This document shows, in pieces, positions 1 through 8,016 of a DNA stretch of 64,000 nt. The number at the start of each line of letters is the position of its first letter. Position 1 is the first letter of the stretch. The notes under the pieces are model-generated. The model saw only the letters and a program-made list of their open reading frames with translations. It searched no databases and had not been told where the DNA came from. The position numbers and the translations under genes were made by a program. Source of the stretch: UBA5186 sp040005095 (GTDB lineage: Bacteria; Actinomycetota; Thermoleophilia; Gaiellales; Gaiellaceae); NCBI GenBank assembly GCA_040005095.1, contig JBDTZN010000004.1:3176-67175 (forward strand), read 5' to 3'.

Positions 1-7
1 CCACTTG

Positions 8-562
8 CTATGACCGGACATGCCCCTCCTGTCGTACCAGTTCGAGGAACCGCTCGTGGACGCGCGTGTCGTCCGTCAGCTCGGGATGGAACGACGCGAC
101 TAGGAACCGGCCTTCGCGCAGCAGCACGGGCTCACCGTCGTAGCTCGCGAGCGTCTCGACCCGAGGGCCTTCGTCCACGACCCGGGGCGCGCGGATGAAC
201 ACGCCACGGAGCGGCCTCTCGTCGCCGAGGTGCAGATCGGCCTCGAAGCTCGCGACCTGCCGGCCGTAGCCGTTTCGCTCGACGGCGAGATCGATCAGGC
301 CCAGGTGGTTGCGGTCGAGGAGGATCATTCCCGCGCAGGTGCCGAAGATCGGAGCCGCGAAGCGCTCGATCGCCTCCTCCAGCCCGTAGAGGCGGATCAG
401 GCGCATGATCGCCGTCGACTCGCCCCCGGGGATGATCAGCCCGTCCAGCCCTTGCAGTTGCTCGGGCTTACGTACCTCGACGACGGCCGGGCCGAGCCGC
501 CGCAGCATCGCCGCGTGCTCGCGAAAGTTTCCCTGAACGGCCAGGACGCCGATCGTCTCCAT
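8..562 (-). CDS. pdxT: Pyridoxal 5'-phosphate synthase glutaminase subunit PdxT
   Basis: Class I glutamine amidotransferase that supplies ammonia to PdxS for de novo vitamin B6 (PLP) synthesis. The 184-aa length is typical of the family. Visible motifs are GVLAVQGNFREH at the N-terminus, the PGGEST oxyanion segment, the nucleophile Cys in FGTCAGM and the His-Glu pair in SFHPELT, so the triad is complete. It lies 15 bp after an SDR gene and downstream of pdxS on the same strand, so the three probably form one operon. A weak -10-like hexamer (CAGAAT, 7 nt before ATG) could give an internal start. Highly confident identification. Confidence 0.97.
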   Translation of the reverse strand: METIGVLAVQGNFREHAAMLRRLGPAVVEVRKPEQLQGLDGLIIPGGESTAIMRLIRLYGLEEAIERFAAPIFGTCAGMILLDRNHLGLIDLAVERNGYGRQVASFEADLHLGDERPLRGVFIRAPRVVDEGPRVETLASYDGEPVLLREGRFLVASFHPELTDDTRVHERFLELVRQEGHVRS

Positions 563-577
563 TGCGTGAATTCTGCC

Positions 578-1339
578 TTACCCCATCCAGGCGCCGTTGT
601 TCTGGTCGATCGCCTGCCCGGTGACGCCGCGGGCGTCGTCGGAGAGCAGCCACGCGACTGTGCCTGCAATCTCCTCCGGCTCGCTCATCCGCCGCAGGGG
701 TACCTCCTGCATTGCCCGCTCGTAGGCCTCCTCGCGCGTGCCCGGCATCGCGTCGAGGCCCTCCCAGGTCATCTCGGTCTTGATCCAGCCGGGACAGATC
801 GCATTCACCTGCACGTTTTGCGCCGCCAGCTCGGCCGCGAGCGAGCGAACGAGGCCGAGCAGCCCCGCCTTCGAGGCGCTGTAGCCCGTGTAGACCGGGA
901 CGGCGATGCGCGCGAGGATCGACGCAGTGACCACCATGTGGCGGGTCGCTGGGCCCGGTGCGAGATGGCGCTGGGCCGCTCGGACGCAGTTGTAGGTGCC
1001 CACGAGATTCGTCGCGACGAGATCCTCGAAGCGATCCTCGTGGCCGGAGGCGTTCGGACCACCGATGCCCGCGTTCGCGATCAGCGCGTGGACTGCGCCG
1101 AGGCGGGCGGCCGCGCCGGCGAAGGCCTCGTCCACGGCGTTTCGGTCGCGGATGTCGCAGGAGAGGCACTGGACGGGGCCTGCGAGCGTCTTCGCGGTCT
1201 CCTCGAGCCGGCCCCGGTCGCGAGCCAGCAGCGTCAGCGCCGCGCCCTCCGCGGAGAGCCGCTGCGCGATCGCGCGTCCGATCCCCGTCCCAGCGCCGGT
1301 GACAACAATGTGACGATCGGCGAAACGCACCTGCTTCAT
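578..1339 (-). CDS. SDR family NAD(P)-dependent oxidoreductase
   Basis: Classical short-chain dehydrogenase of 253 aa. The N-terminal Rossmann motif TGAGTGIG, the NAG motif (LIANAGIGG) and the catalytic YSASK (Tyr-x3-Lys) are all present, followed by the PG motif (ICPGWIKTEM). The ATG is preceded by GGCAGGAG with a 6-nt spacer, which supports this start. It sits between pdxS and pdxT, an unusual place for an SDR since pdxS and pdxT are normally adjacent. Substrate cannot be read from sequence; a role in B6 metabolism such as pyridoxal or pyridoxine redox is only suggested by position. Confidence 0.9.
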   Translation of the reverse strand: MKQVRFADRHIVVTGAGTGIGRAIAQRLSAEGAALTLLARDRGRLEETAKTLAGPVQCLSCDIRDRNAVDEAFAGAAARLGAVHALIANAGIGGPNASGHEDRFEDLVATNLVGTYNCVRAAQRHLAPGPATRHMVVTASILARIAVPVYTGYSASKAGLLGLVRSLAAELAAQNVQVNAICPGWIKTEMTWEGLDAMPGTREEAYERAMQEVPLRRMSEPEEIAGTVAWLLSDDARGVTGQAIDQNNGAWMG

Positions 1340-1375
1340 CGTGATCTCCTGCCGGACTGCGCGCTAGTGGTGGCG

Positions 1376-1404
1376 GCGGAGCCGGGCTCCGCCCGGCGGG
1401 AGCC
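1376..1404. repeat. GC-rich dispersed element, copy 1
   Basis: A 29-bp segment with an internal hairpin (GCCGGGC, 3-nt loop, GCCCGGC). It recurs at 49206-49234 with one base difference. Both copies lie downstream (transcriptionally) of a hairpin with a GGAACC core that follows a minus-strand gene. Confidence 0.8.
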
Positions 1405-1443
1405 TAGGCGTGTTGGACCGGGCGAATTGTGAAGGAGGGGGCT

Positions 1444-1470
1444 CGCGGGGGAACCATGGGTTCCTCCGCG
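1444..1470 (-). terminator. Hairpin downstream of pdxS, GGAACC/GGTTCC core
   Basis: A 12-bp stem (1444-1455 with 1459-1470) with one mispair and a 3-nt loop, beginning 3 nt after the pdxS stop. No T-run follows, so intrinsic termination is not certain; it may stabilise the 3' end. The 6-bp core stem and loop are identical to the hairpin after ahcY at 49296-49320. Confidence 0.65.
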
Positions 1471-1473
1471 TCC

Positions 1474-2358
1474 TTACCAGCCTCTGGTCTCGAGCAGGTC
1501 TTCGGGAGCGAGCGTCGCCGTGGAGAGCCCGCTCATCGCGTCGCCGAGGCCCTGCGAGACGCGCGCGAGCACCTCGGCGTCGGCGAAGTGCGTCGTCGCC
1601 TCGACAATCGCCTTCGCCCGCTGTTCAGGATTGTCCGACTTGAAGATCCCGGAGCCGACGAAGACGCCGTCGGCACCGAGCTGCATGCAGAGCGCCGCGT
1701 CGGCCGGAGTCGCGATGCCTCCGGCGGTGAACGTGACGACCGGAAGGCGGCCGTTCTCGGCCACCCAGCGCACGAGCTCGGCCGGAGCCTGGAGGTTCTT
1801 CGCCTCGCTGTAGAGCTCCGTCTCGTCGAGCGAGCCGAGACGCTTGATCGAGCCGAACACCGAGCGCATGTGCGTGACGGCGTTGACGATGTCGCCCGTG
1901 CCCGCCTCGCCCTTGGTGCGGATCATCGCCGCGCCCTCGGAGATACGGCGCAGGGCCTCGCCGATGTTCGTGCAGCCGCAGACGAAGGGGACGGTGAACT
2001 TCCACTTGTCGATGTGGTTGGCCGTGTCGGCGGGCGTCAGTACCTCGGACTCGTCGATGTAGTCGACCTCGAGCGCCTCGAGGATCTGGGCCTCGACGAA
2101 ATGCCCGATGCGCGCCTTCGCCATGACCGGGATCGTCACCGTCTCCTGGATCTCGCGGATCTTGTCCGGGTCGGCCATGCGCGCGACGCCACCGTCGCGG
2201 CGGATGTCGGACGGAACGCGCTCGAGCGCCATCACCGCGACCGCTCCAGCCTCCTCGGCGATCTGCGCCTGGTCGGCGTTGGTCACGTCCATGATCACCC
2301 CGCCCTTGAGCATCTCGGCGAGGCCGCTCTTCACGCGCATTGTTCCCAGGTCAGCCAT
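1474..2358 (-). CDS. pdxS: Pyridoxal 5'-phosphate synthase lyase subunit PdxS
   Basis: PLP synthase subunit that condenses ribose 5-phosphate, glyceraldehyde 3-phosphate and ammonia, working as a dodecamer with PdxT. Strong family motifs: MKGGVIMDVT-type start (LKGGVIMDVTNADQA), ALERVPSDIR, PVMAKARIGHF and the glycine-rich phosphate site VTFTAGGIATPADAA. I place the start at the ATG at 2358 (MADLGTMRV), not the ATG six bases upstream, because TAGGAT ends exactly 6 nt before it, the spacing of a leaderless promoter. The esterase start lies only 18 bp away on the other strand. Confidence 0.96.
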   Translation of the reverse strand: MADLGTMRVKSGLAEMLKGGVIMDVTNADQAQIAEEAGAVAVMALERVPSDIRRDGGVARMADPDKIREIQETVTIPVMAKARIGHFVEAQILEALEVDYIDESEVLTPADTANHIDKWKFTVPFVCGCTNIGEALRRISEGAAMIRTKGEAGTGDIVNAVTHMRSVFGSIKRLGSLDETELYSEAKNLQAPAELVRWVAENGRLPVVTFTAGGIATPADAALCMQLGADGVFVGSGIFKSDNPEQRAKAIVEATTHFADAEVLARVSQGLGDAMSGLSTATLAPEDLLETRGW

Positions 2359-2363
2359 GGCCA

Positions 2364-2370
2364 TATCCTA
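2364..2370. promoter_or_regulatory. Bidirectional -10 element between pdxS and esterase
   Basis: Seven bases read TATCCTA on plus and TAGGATA on minus. Plus TATCCT (2364-2369) ends 7 nt before the GTG at 2377; minus TAGGAT (2370-2365) ends 6 nt before the pdxS ATG at 2358. Both fit TAnnnT -10 boxes that place the transcription start on the start codon. No other space for promoters exists between the two genes. Confidence 0.6.
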
Positions 2371-2376
2371 GCGGCC

Positions 2377-3402
2377 GTGTTCCCCTGGGATTCGGAGTGG
2401 CACGGACGGCTCGAGCAGCGCACGATCGAGTCGGAGGCGCTGCGCGGGAACCCGCTCGGCGACCCGCATGTGCGGCCGGTCTACGTCTACGTGCCGCCCG
2501 GGTACGACGACGAGCCGGAACGGCGTTACCCGTCCGTCTACGTGATTCAGGGCCTCTCCGGTCAGGTCGACATGTGGCTGGCACGCAAGCGCTGGGGCGG
2601 GCGCAACTTCCCCGAGCTGACGGACGAGCTCTTCTCATCCGGAGAGACCCCGCCGTGCATCGTCGTCTTCGTCGATGCCTGGACGCGTTACGGCGGCAGC
2701 CAGTACGTCGACTCGCCGGCTGTGGGCCGGTACCACACCTACCTCTGCAACGAGCTCGTGCCCTGGGTCGACCGTGAGTACCGGACAATGGCGGCTCCCG
2801 AGCACCGCGGCATCCACGGGAAGTCGAGCGGCGGCTACGGCGCGCAGATCACGCCCATGCTACGCCCCGATCTGTTCGGCGCGTTCGCCTCGCACGCGGG
2901 CGACGCGCTGTTCGAGTGCTGCTTCATGCCGGAGTTCCCCACAGCCGCGCGCGCGTTAGCGCGCGAGTACGACGGCTCGCCCCAGCGGTTCTGGGACGAC
3001 TTCTGGAGCGGCCGCCCGCAGGACAAGCCGACGGACATGACACTCGTAAACGTGCTCGCGATGGCCGCGTGCTACTCCCCGAACGACGACGGCTCGTACG
3101 AGCTTCCCTTCGAGCTGCCGAGCGGACGCCTACGCCAGGACGTGTGGGCGCGCTGGCTCGAGTGGGATCCGGTACGGATGGCCCCGCGCTATGCCGATGC
3201 GCTTCGCGGCCTGCGCGGTATCTACCTCGACGCTGGCACGCGCGACGAGTTCTCTCTCGACCTTGGCGCCATCGCCATGCATGACGCATTGGAGGCACTC
3301 GGCGTGGAGTCGCAGTTCGAGCTCTTCGACGGCACGCACTCCGGGGTCATCGACTCCCGCTACCCGCTATCGCTGCGGTTCCTCGCCGAACGATTGAGCT
3401 AG
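2377..3402 (+). CDS. Esterase family protein (alpha/beta hydrolase, Esterase_D/FrsA-like)
   Basis: A 341-aa putative esterase of the antigen-85/esterase-D type. Motifs include VYVPPGYDD and YPSVYVIQG near the N-terminus, the nucleophile elbow GKSSGGYGA (Ser of GxSxGG) and a late ELFDGTHSG segment that should hold the catalytic His. There is no signal peptide. The reading frame stays open far upstream on this strand, but that part is antisense to pdxS; the GTG at 2377 is chosen because TATCCT lies 7 nt upstream. Its stop overlaps the convergent DUF1385 gene stop by 4 bp. Substrate unknown. Confidence 0.85.
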   Translation: MFPWDSEWHGRLEQRTIESEALRGNPLGDPHVRPVYVYVPPGYDDEPERRYPSVYVIQGLSGQVDMWLARKRWGGRNFPELTDELFSSGETPPCIVVFVDAWTRYGGSQYVDSPAVGRYHTYLCNELVPWVDREYRTMAAPEHRGIHGKSSGGYGAQITPMLRPDLFGAFASHAGDALFECCFMPEFPTAARALAREYDGSPQRFWDDFWSGRPQDKPTDMTLVNVLAMAACYSPNDDGSYELPFELPSGRLRQDVWARWLEWDPVRMAPRYADALRGLRGIYLDAGTRDEFSLDLGAIAMHDALEALGVESQFELFDGTHSGVIDSRYPLSLRFLAERLS

Positions 3403-4187
3403 GCGAGCTCGCGCTCGAGGACGGACGCGACCGCCGTGAGCGCGACGCGGGTCTCGTCGAGGCGCGGTTCCCGTGTGGTCAGGCGCTGGAGGCCGAGCCC
3501 CGGGAGGAGCAGGCCGCGTGCGAGCGACCGGGAGGAGTCCTGGATCACTAGCCACAGCTCCATCGTCAACGAGAGCGCCACGAGCGTCACGGCGAGCGGC
3601 GTGTAGAGCGCCGGCGCGAACGGCCAGAGGCGCTCGGCGAAGATCGTGAGGGGGGCCGCAAGGGCGGCGAAGTTCGTGCCGCAGCGCGGTGCGAAACGGC
3701 TCGGACGGGCCTCGCCCGCCCAGGTCGCGCCAAGGCTCCGGGCCTCGCAGGCCCCGATGGCGCGATGCTCGGCGCCGTGCAGGTTGAGGGTGCGGCCGCG
3801 CAGCATCCAGCCGAGGAGGCCGAGCGTCAGGAGAATGCCGATCAGCGTCCGCGCCGAGTCGGGCACGACCGCGAGCGCGAACGGCGCGAGCACGGCGAGC
3901 AGCAGCAGGTAGCGCTCGCGGGGGCGCGCGACACCGCCCCGGCGGAACAGCGGGGAAAGCGAGGCACCGAGGCGGACGAGGCCCCGAAGCAGCGGGATGC
4001 GCTGGAGAAACTTGTGCGGAGCCGGCGTGTCACCGGTTCGCAGCGTGCCGTCCACGCCGGCGAAGGCCCAGAAGCGCTCGCTCATGATCACCACGCCATC
4101 GGGACGAGCCATGCCGCCGAGGCGGGGCAACTCCGACTCCGCGTCGGCGCGAGCCAAGACAGCCGGAGTCGTCTGTGATCCGTCCAC
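3399..4187 (-). CDS. DUF1385 family membrane protein
   Basis: A 262-aa protein with the DUF1385 hallmarks: an LGGMARPDGVVI segment near residue 25, HGAEHRAI in the middle and the downstream RCGTNF motif, which suggest a His/Cys metal site of unknown function. Hydrophobic segments lie near residues 90-130 and 180-215. The GTG start is preceded by GATCCT ending 6 nt upstream, a weaker version of the leaderless layout seen at other genes here. DUF1385 members are often annotated as predicted metal-dependent enzymes without proven activity. Confidence 0.82.
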   Translation of the reverse strand: MDGSQTTPAVLARADAESELPRLGGMARPDGVVIMSERFWAFAGVDGTLRTGDTPAPHKFLQRIPLLRGLVRLGASLSPLFRRGGVARPRERYLLLLAVLAPFALAVVPDSARTLIGILLTLGLLGWMLRGRTLNLHGAEHRAIGACEARSLGATWAGEARPSRFAPRCGTNFAALAAPLTIFAERLWPFAPALYTPLAVTLVALSLTMELWLVIQDSSRSLARGLLLPGLGLQRLTTREPRLDETRVALTAVASVLERELA

Positions 4188-4209
4188 CTAGAGAGGATCG
4201 TCAAACGAA

Positions 4210-4235
4210 GGCCGCCCGGCAAGTGCCGGGCGGCC
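4210..4235 (-). terminator. Strong GC hairpin, terminator of the 25-aa membrane protein gene
   Basis: Perfect 11-bp stem (4210-4220 with 4225-4235) and an AAGT/ACTT loop. On the minus strand it is followed by TTCGTTTG, a modest T-rich tract. It lies between the 25-aa gene stop and the DUF1385 start. Confidence 0.7.
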
Positions 4236-4272
4236 TATATCGGTCGAACCTCGGTCCTAGAGACGCGCGGGT

Positions 4273-4350
4273 TTACCAGCGGCCGCGCGAGAAGAAGCCG
4301 AGCAGCGCGAGGATCAGAATCACGATCAGGATGATCCAGAGAAGGCTCAT
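4273..4350 (-). CDS. 25-aa single-span membrane protein (tiny ORF, paralogue 1)
   Basis: The product is essentially one transmembrane helix followed by GFFSRGRW. The ATG is preceded by AAAGGAGG with a 6-nt spacer, one of the best ribosome binding sites in the window, and a strong hairpin terminator follows, so it is very likely expressed. A related protein ending GFFGRGRF lies at 24543-24665. The aromatic-Arg-Gly-Arg-aromatic tail is conserved between the two. Function unknown; resembles small stress-linked or lmo0937-like membrane peptides in size only. Confidence 0.72.
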   Translation of the reverse strand: MSLLWIILIVILILALLGFFSRGRW

Positions 4351-4427
4351 TCCGGTCCTCCTTTCAGATCGATCGGAGACTGGGATGTTGTTGCCACGCA
4401 GGTACAACGTAAAACGCTCGAAAACGG

Positions 4428-6101
4428 TCACGCGGCCTCTGCGAGGCGAGGCCGGCAGGCGGCCAGGATCGCCGTGGCTTCGAGCGGGACGACGCGAAGC
4501 TCCGGCGGAGGACGGCGGATGAACGTGCCGAGGACGAGCAGCTCGTCGGCGAGCTCCGGAGCGTAGGAGACGCCTTCCGCCCGGACTGCATTGACGGCGG
4601 CGAGGCCCGACGCGACCTCGAGCGCGGCGCCGGCCCCCGGCGGCAGCTTCCGCTTCGCGGCCACCTGCCCGGCGACGACGAAGAAGGCGTGGTGCCAGCC
4701 GTCCTCGAGCGCAGGGACGACGAGGCACCGTTCCACCGAACGCAGCCGCTCGAGCGTCGCGAGCGCGCGGAGAACCTGCTCCAGGGCGTCGACACGCGCC
4801 TGCATGCGCGCCGCGTCCTCGTAGCGCTGCTGCGCCGCGAGCTTGTGCACCAGTCCACGGAGCCGCGGCAATGCCGCCGCTGGAGACTCGAGCTCCTCGG
4901 GACGAAGCGAGCGTGCGGCGAGGCGCGCGAGCCGGCGGCTGCGTAGCGGCCCGAGCGCCGAGGGCTTCGCGGAGCACACGACGTCCTGCCCCCGAGCCCG
5001 GAGATAGACGTACCGGTCCGGCCGCGCGCTGCGAGCGTTCGCGGGCGGGCGCAGCTCACGCAGCAGGCGCAGCTCCTCGAGGGCCGCTTCCACCTCGGAG
5101 CCACACGGCCGCCATTCGATGCGCTCGAGAGCGCCGAGCGCGGCCTCGACCGCCGGGCGCTGCTTGTCGGACGTGAAGTACGAGCGCAGGCGCGCGCGTA
5201 GGTCGCGGGCCCGACCGACGTAGAGCACGGTGTCGTTGCGATCGCGGAAGAGGTAGACGCCGGGGCGCTGGGGCGCTCCGAAGGCCAGCGAGCGCTTTCC
5301 GTAGACACGACGTGGTCGTGTGGCTGCCAGCTCGGCCAGATCGGCGACCGTTTTCGCGCCGCGCTCCTGCGCCAGCCCGAGCAGGCCGACGAGGATCTCC
5401 GCGGTCGCTTGAGCGTCGGGAAGCGCTCGGTGGCACGGCCGCACGTCTGTGCCGAAGAAGTACGCGAGCGCGCCCAGGTTGGCGCGCGCGATCCGTCCGG
5501 CGAGGAGCTTCCGCGCCAGCCCGACCGTGTCGACGACCGGCGAGGCGATCCGGCTGCCCGTCAGCCGTTGCGTCTCACGGTCGAGGAAGCCCAGGTCGAA
5601 GCGCGCGTTGTGCGCGACGAGCACTGCGTCACCCGCGAAAGAGAGGAAGCGCCGCATCGCCACCTCCACGGGTGGCGCGTGGCGGAGCTCCGCGTCAGCG
5701 AGGCCCGTGAGCGCGGAGATCGCCGGCCCGAGCGGCTCGCGCGGATTGACGAGCGTCTGGAACTCCTGCTCGAGCTCGAAGCCGCGGACGCGCACCGCGC
5801 CGATCTCGCAGATCCGCGAGGAGCCGGGACGGAGCCCGGTCGTCTCGAGGTCGACGACGACGTAGGTGGCCGACTCGAGTGGAAGGTCAGCCCCGAGCGG
5901 CGCGGCAAGGGCGACTGCGTCGCCGCGCCAGGCGAGGCGGGCGTCGTCGCGCACGGTCTCGTCGAGCAAGCTCCGCGCGAGCGCCGTCGGCGTGCGGGCG
6001 AGGGCGAAGACTCGCCGGGCCGCCTCGTCCGCCGCAATCGGCCCGCGTCGCTCCTCGACGAGCTCGACCAGCCGGTCGGCCGCATCCAGCCGCAGTTGCA
6101 T
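4428..6101 (-). CDS. DEDDh exonuclease fused to UvrC-type GIY-YIG domain
   Basis: A 557-aa fusion common in Actinobacteria. A short N-terminal region (about 1-90) is followed by a DnaQ-like exonuclease with DLETTG, AHNARFD and HRALPDAQAT (DEDDh residues complete), then a GIY-YIG nuclease module (GVYLFRD and LYVGRARDLR, about residues 280-350) and a C-terminal region with a UVR-like RYEDAARMQARVDAL segment. It probably acts in DNA repair, with 3'-5' exonuclease plus UvrC/Cho-like incision. TAGCGT lies 8 nt before the ATG, so the transcript leader may be one base or absent. Stands alone with a terminator on each side. Confidence 0.93.
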   Translation of the reverse strand: MQLRLDAADRLVELVEERRGPIAADEAARRVFALARTPTALARSLLDETVRDDARLAWRGDAVALAAPLGADLPLESATYVVVDLETTGLRPGSSRICEIGAVRVRGFELEQEFQTLVNPREPLGPAISALTGLADAELRHAPPVEVAMRRFLSFAGDAVLVAHNARFDLGFLDRETQRLTGSRIASPVVDTVGLARKLLAGRIARANLGALAYFFGTDVRPCHRALPDAQATAEILVGLLGLAQERGAKTVADLAELAATRPRRVYGKRSLAFGAPQRPGVYLFRDRNDTVLYVGRARDLRARLRSYFTSDKQRPAVEAALGALERIEWRPCGSEVEAALEELRLLRELRPPANARSARPDRYVYLRARGQDVVCSAKPSALGPLRSRRLARLAARSLRPEELESPAAALPRLRGLVHKLAAQQRYEDAARMQARVDALEQVLRALATLERLRSVERCLVVPALEDGWHHAFFVVAGQVAAKRKLPPGAGAALEVASGLAAVNAVRAEGVSYAPELADELLVLGTFIRRPPPELRVVPLEATAILAACRPRLAEAA

Positions 6102-6149
6102 GGAGCGCCACGCTACACGAACACATGTTCGGTTACAACGACAAAGAAA

Positions 6150-6171
6150 AGCCGGGCCTCTCGACCCGGCT
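6150..6171 (-). terminator. Rho-independent terminator of the S8 peptidase gene
   Basis: Stem AGCCGGG/CCCGGCT with an 8-nt loop, followed on the minus strand by TTTTCTTT. It begins 16 bp after the peptidase stop. Confidence 0.85.
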
Positions 6172-6187
6172 CTCCTTCGGGTGCTAC

Positions 6188-8002
6188 CTACGGCGCGAGT
6201 GGCAGCGACGGAGGCAGCTCGCTTGCCGGAACCGCCAGCTCCGGATCGGCGAGCAATGCCAACTGATCGGCCGCGTCGAGCGGGACTGCGCCCACCGTGG
6301 CGTCGCCTTCGGCCGCATCCTCATGGGACATGTCGGCCCAGGAGGCAGCCGCGATCGCTGCGTCGGCCCACGAGGCCGCCGCGAGGGAGCCGTCCGCCCA
6401 GGAGGCGTCGGCCCACGAGGCGTCCGACCACGAGGCTGCCGACCACAGGGCGTCCGACCACGAGGCTTCCGCCCACGAGGCGTCCGACCACGAGGCGTTG
6501 GCCTTCACATAATCCGACCAGCTTGCCCCGTCGAACACCATGCCGCTTCCACCCGAAGCGCTGACGACGAACCTGTTCAGCGCCGCGTTCGGATTCGGAG
6601 GCGTGAGGTTCCGCGCAGCCGCCCTGGCCGCGTTGAGCTCCCCGACGCCCAGTGACAGCGGGATCGCCTCAGGGACCGGCTTCGCCGTCACCATCAGCGC
6701 GCCCTTGACCTGATCCGGCGTCCACGAGGGATGCCGAGCCAGGATCTGAGCGACCGCGCCGGCCACGGCCGGAGCCGCGAACGACGTGCCCGAGAGCTGC
6801 ATGTACCCAGGCGAGGTGACGTGGTCGGGCCGCTCGGACGTCAGCGTCGCCGCCGTCGGAACGGGACCGATCATGTACCGGCCCGGTGCACCGATCTCCG
6901 GCTTCGCGAAGCCGTCGTACGTGTAGCCGTACGCCGACCACGGAGCCGCCGCGTCATCAAACGCTCTGATGCTGTTGCCGAGGTCGGCCGCGCCGACCGT
7001 GATCACGAACGGATCGTTGCCCGGGGCGTACCTGACGCCACTCGGTCCACTTGCCGTGCCGTAGTTGCCCGCAGCCACCACGACGGTGACCCCGGCGAAC
7101 CACAGCTTCTCGACCGCCTTGTCGAGCGGGTCGTTGATGAACCGGCTCGGCATGGCCGAGTGCAGCGAGAAGTTCGCCACCTTGACGTTGTAGGCGTCCT
7201 TGTTGTCGTAGATCCACTGCGCGGCGCGGATGACGTCGCTCGTCATCGCCACGCCCTCGTCGTTCATGACGCGGATCGGCAGGATCTTCGCCGCCGGAGC
7301 AGCGCCCGTGTAGCCCGCTGCGTCGCCCGCCGCGATACCCGCGACGAACGTGCCGTGCCCACGACCGTCACCGGTCGCGTTCGGCGTCAGCGTGCTCAGG
7401 TTGACCTGCGGGTACAGCCGACCGGCGAAATCGGCGCGTGAGGCGTCGATGCCCGAGTCGACGATTGCGATCGTCGGCGCGGAGGTGGTGCCGCTCCAGA
7501 GTGCAGCGTTGCCCGATTCGTAGGGCCACATCTGCTTGGAGTAGTGGACGCTTCCGCTCACCTTCACAGGAGAGTCCGGAGTGATCGTCAGACCCGGCAC
7601 GCCGGCGAGGGCGTTCACGACGCCGGCCGGAACCTCGACCGAGACTGCGCCGATGAGGCGGAGATCCTTCTTCAGCTTGCCAAGACCTCTGAGAGCCTTG
7701 TCAGCCTCCTTAGACCCGCCGTCGCTCTGGATGATGATCCGGACGTTCTGAGTCGGATCGTCATGAGCCTTCTTGAGCAGGCCCGGGGAAACATACTTCG
7801 CATTCGGGGGCGCATCTTTCTGCGCACTCGCCGTGGCCGCTAGAGGAAGCGCAAGCGCCACGACCGCGAGCAGGGCACCGGCGACACGACGTCCGCCCTT
7901 CCCCCACAGCGCGCTCGACCGGAACTCGCCCTTCCGGCTACCCGCACCCCAGAGCGCGCTTGCGCGCACGTCCGAAGGCGAGGCATTGGAACTTGACCGC
8001 AT
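6188..8002 (-). CDS. Secreted S8 family serine peptidase (subtilase) with Trp-pentad tail
   Basis: A 604-aa subtilisin-like protease. The catalytic triad is Asp182 (IAIVDSGID), His216 (GRGHGTFVAGI) and Ser407 (LSGTSFAAP); the oxyanion Asn is in VVVAAGNYG. A hydrophobic export segment lies near residues 40-60, preceded by an unusual positively charged N-terminus holding two SALWG motifs. A short inhibitor-I9-like propeptide probably follows (about 75-155). Residues 493-557 are 13 tandem pentads of type A-S-W-S/A-D. After the pentads comes an acidic, proline-rich tail. The start could also be the GTG at 7969. Likely exported; substrate unknown. Confidence 0.93.
   Translation of the reverse strand: MRSSSNASPSDVRASALWGAGSRKGEFRSSALWGKGGRRVAGALLAVVALALPLAATASAQKDAPPNAKYVSPGLLKKAHDDPTQNVRIIIQSDGGSKEADKALRGLGKLKKDLRLIGAVSVEVPAGVVNALAGVPGLTITPDSPVKVSGSVHYSKQMWPYESGNAALWSGTTSAPTIAIVDSGIDASRADFAGRLYPQVNLSTLTPNATGDGRGHGTFVAGIAAGDAAGYTGAAPAAKILPIRVMNDEGVAMTSDVIRAAQWIYDNKDAYNVKVANFSLHSAMPSRFINDPLDKAVEKLWFAGVTVVVAAGNYGTASGPSGVRYAPGNDPFVITVGAADLGNSIRAFDDAAAPWSAYGYTYDGFAKPEIGAPGRYMIGPVPTAATLTSERPDHVTSPGYMQLSGTSFAAPAVAGAVAQILARHPSWTPDQVKGALMVTAKPVPEAIPLSLGVGELNAARAAARNLTPPNPNAALNRFVVSASGGSGMVFDGASWSDYVKANASWSDASWAEASWSDALWSAASWSDASWADASWADGSLAAASWADAAIAAASWADMSHEDAAEGDATVGAVPLDAADQLALLADPELAVPASELPPSLPLAP
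6332..6526 (-). repeat. 15-bp coding repeats, 13 pentapeptide units
   Basis: In-frame tandem 15-mers encode ASWSD, YVKAN, ASWSD, ASWAE, ASWSD, ALWSA, ASWSD, ASWAD, ASWAD, GSLAA, ASWAD, AAIAA, ASWAD. The centre position is Trp in ten units and Leu, Ile or Lys in the others. The fivefold period without gaps suggests a regular solenoid. Confidence 0.9.
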
Positions 8003-8016
8003 TCCTCTCCCATCTT

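Noticed and set aside
1429..2376. N-terminal extension of the esterase ORF by 316 codons
   Set aside because: Entirely antisense to pdxS and lacks esterase features; the family start and a -10 box fit the GTG at 2377.
6332..6526. CRISPR-like array of short repeats
   Set aside because: The repeats are 15 bp with no spacers, lie inside a coding frame and encode pentads.
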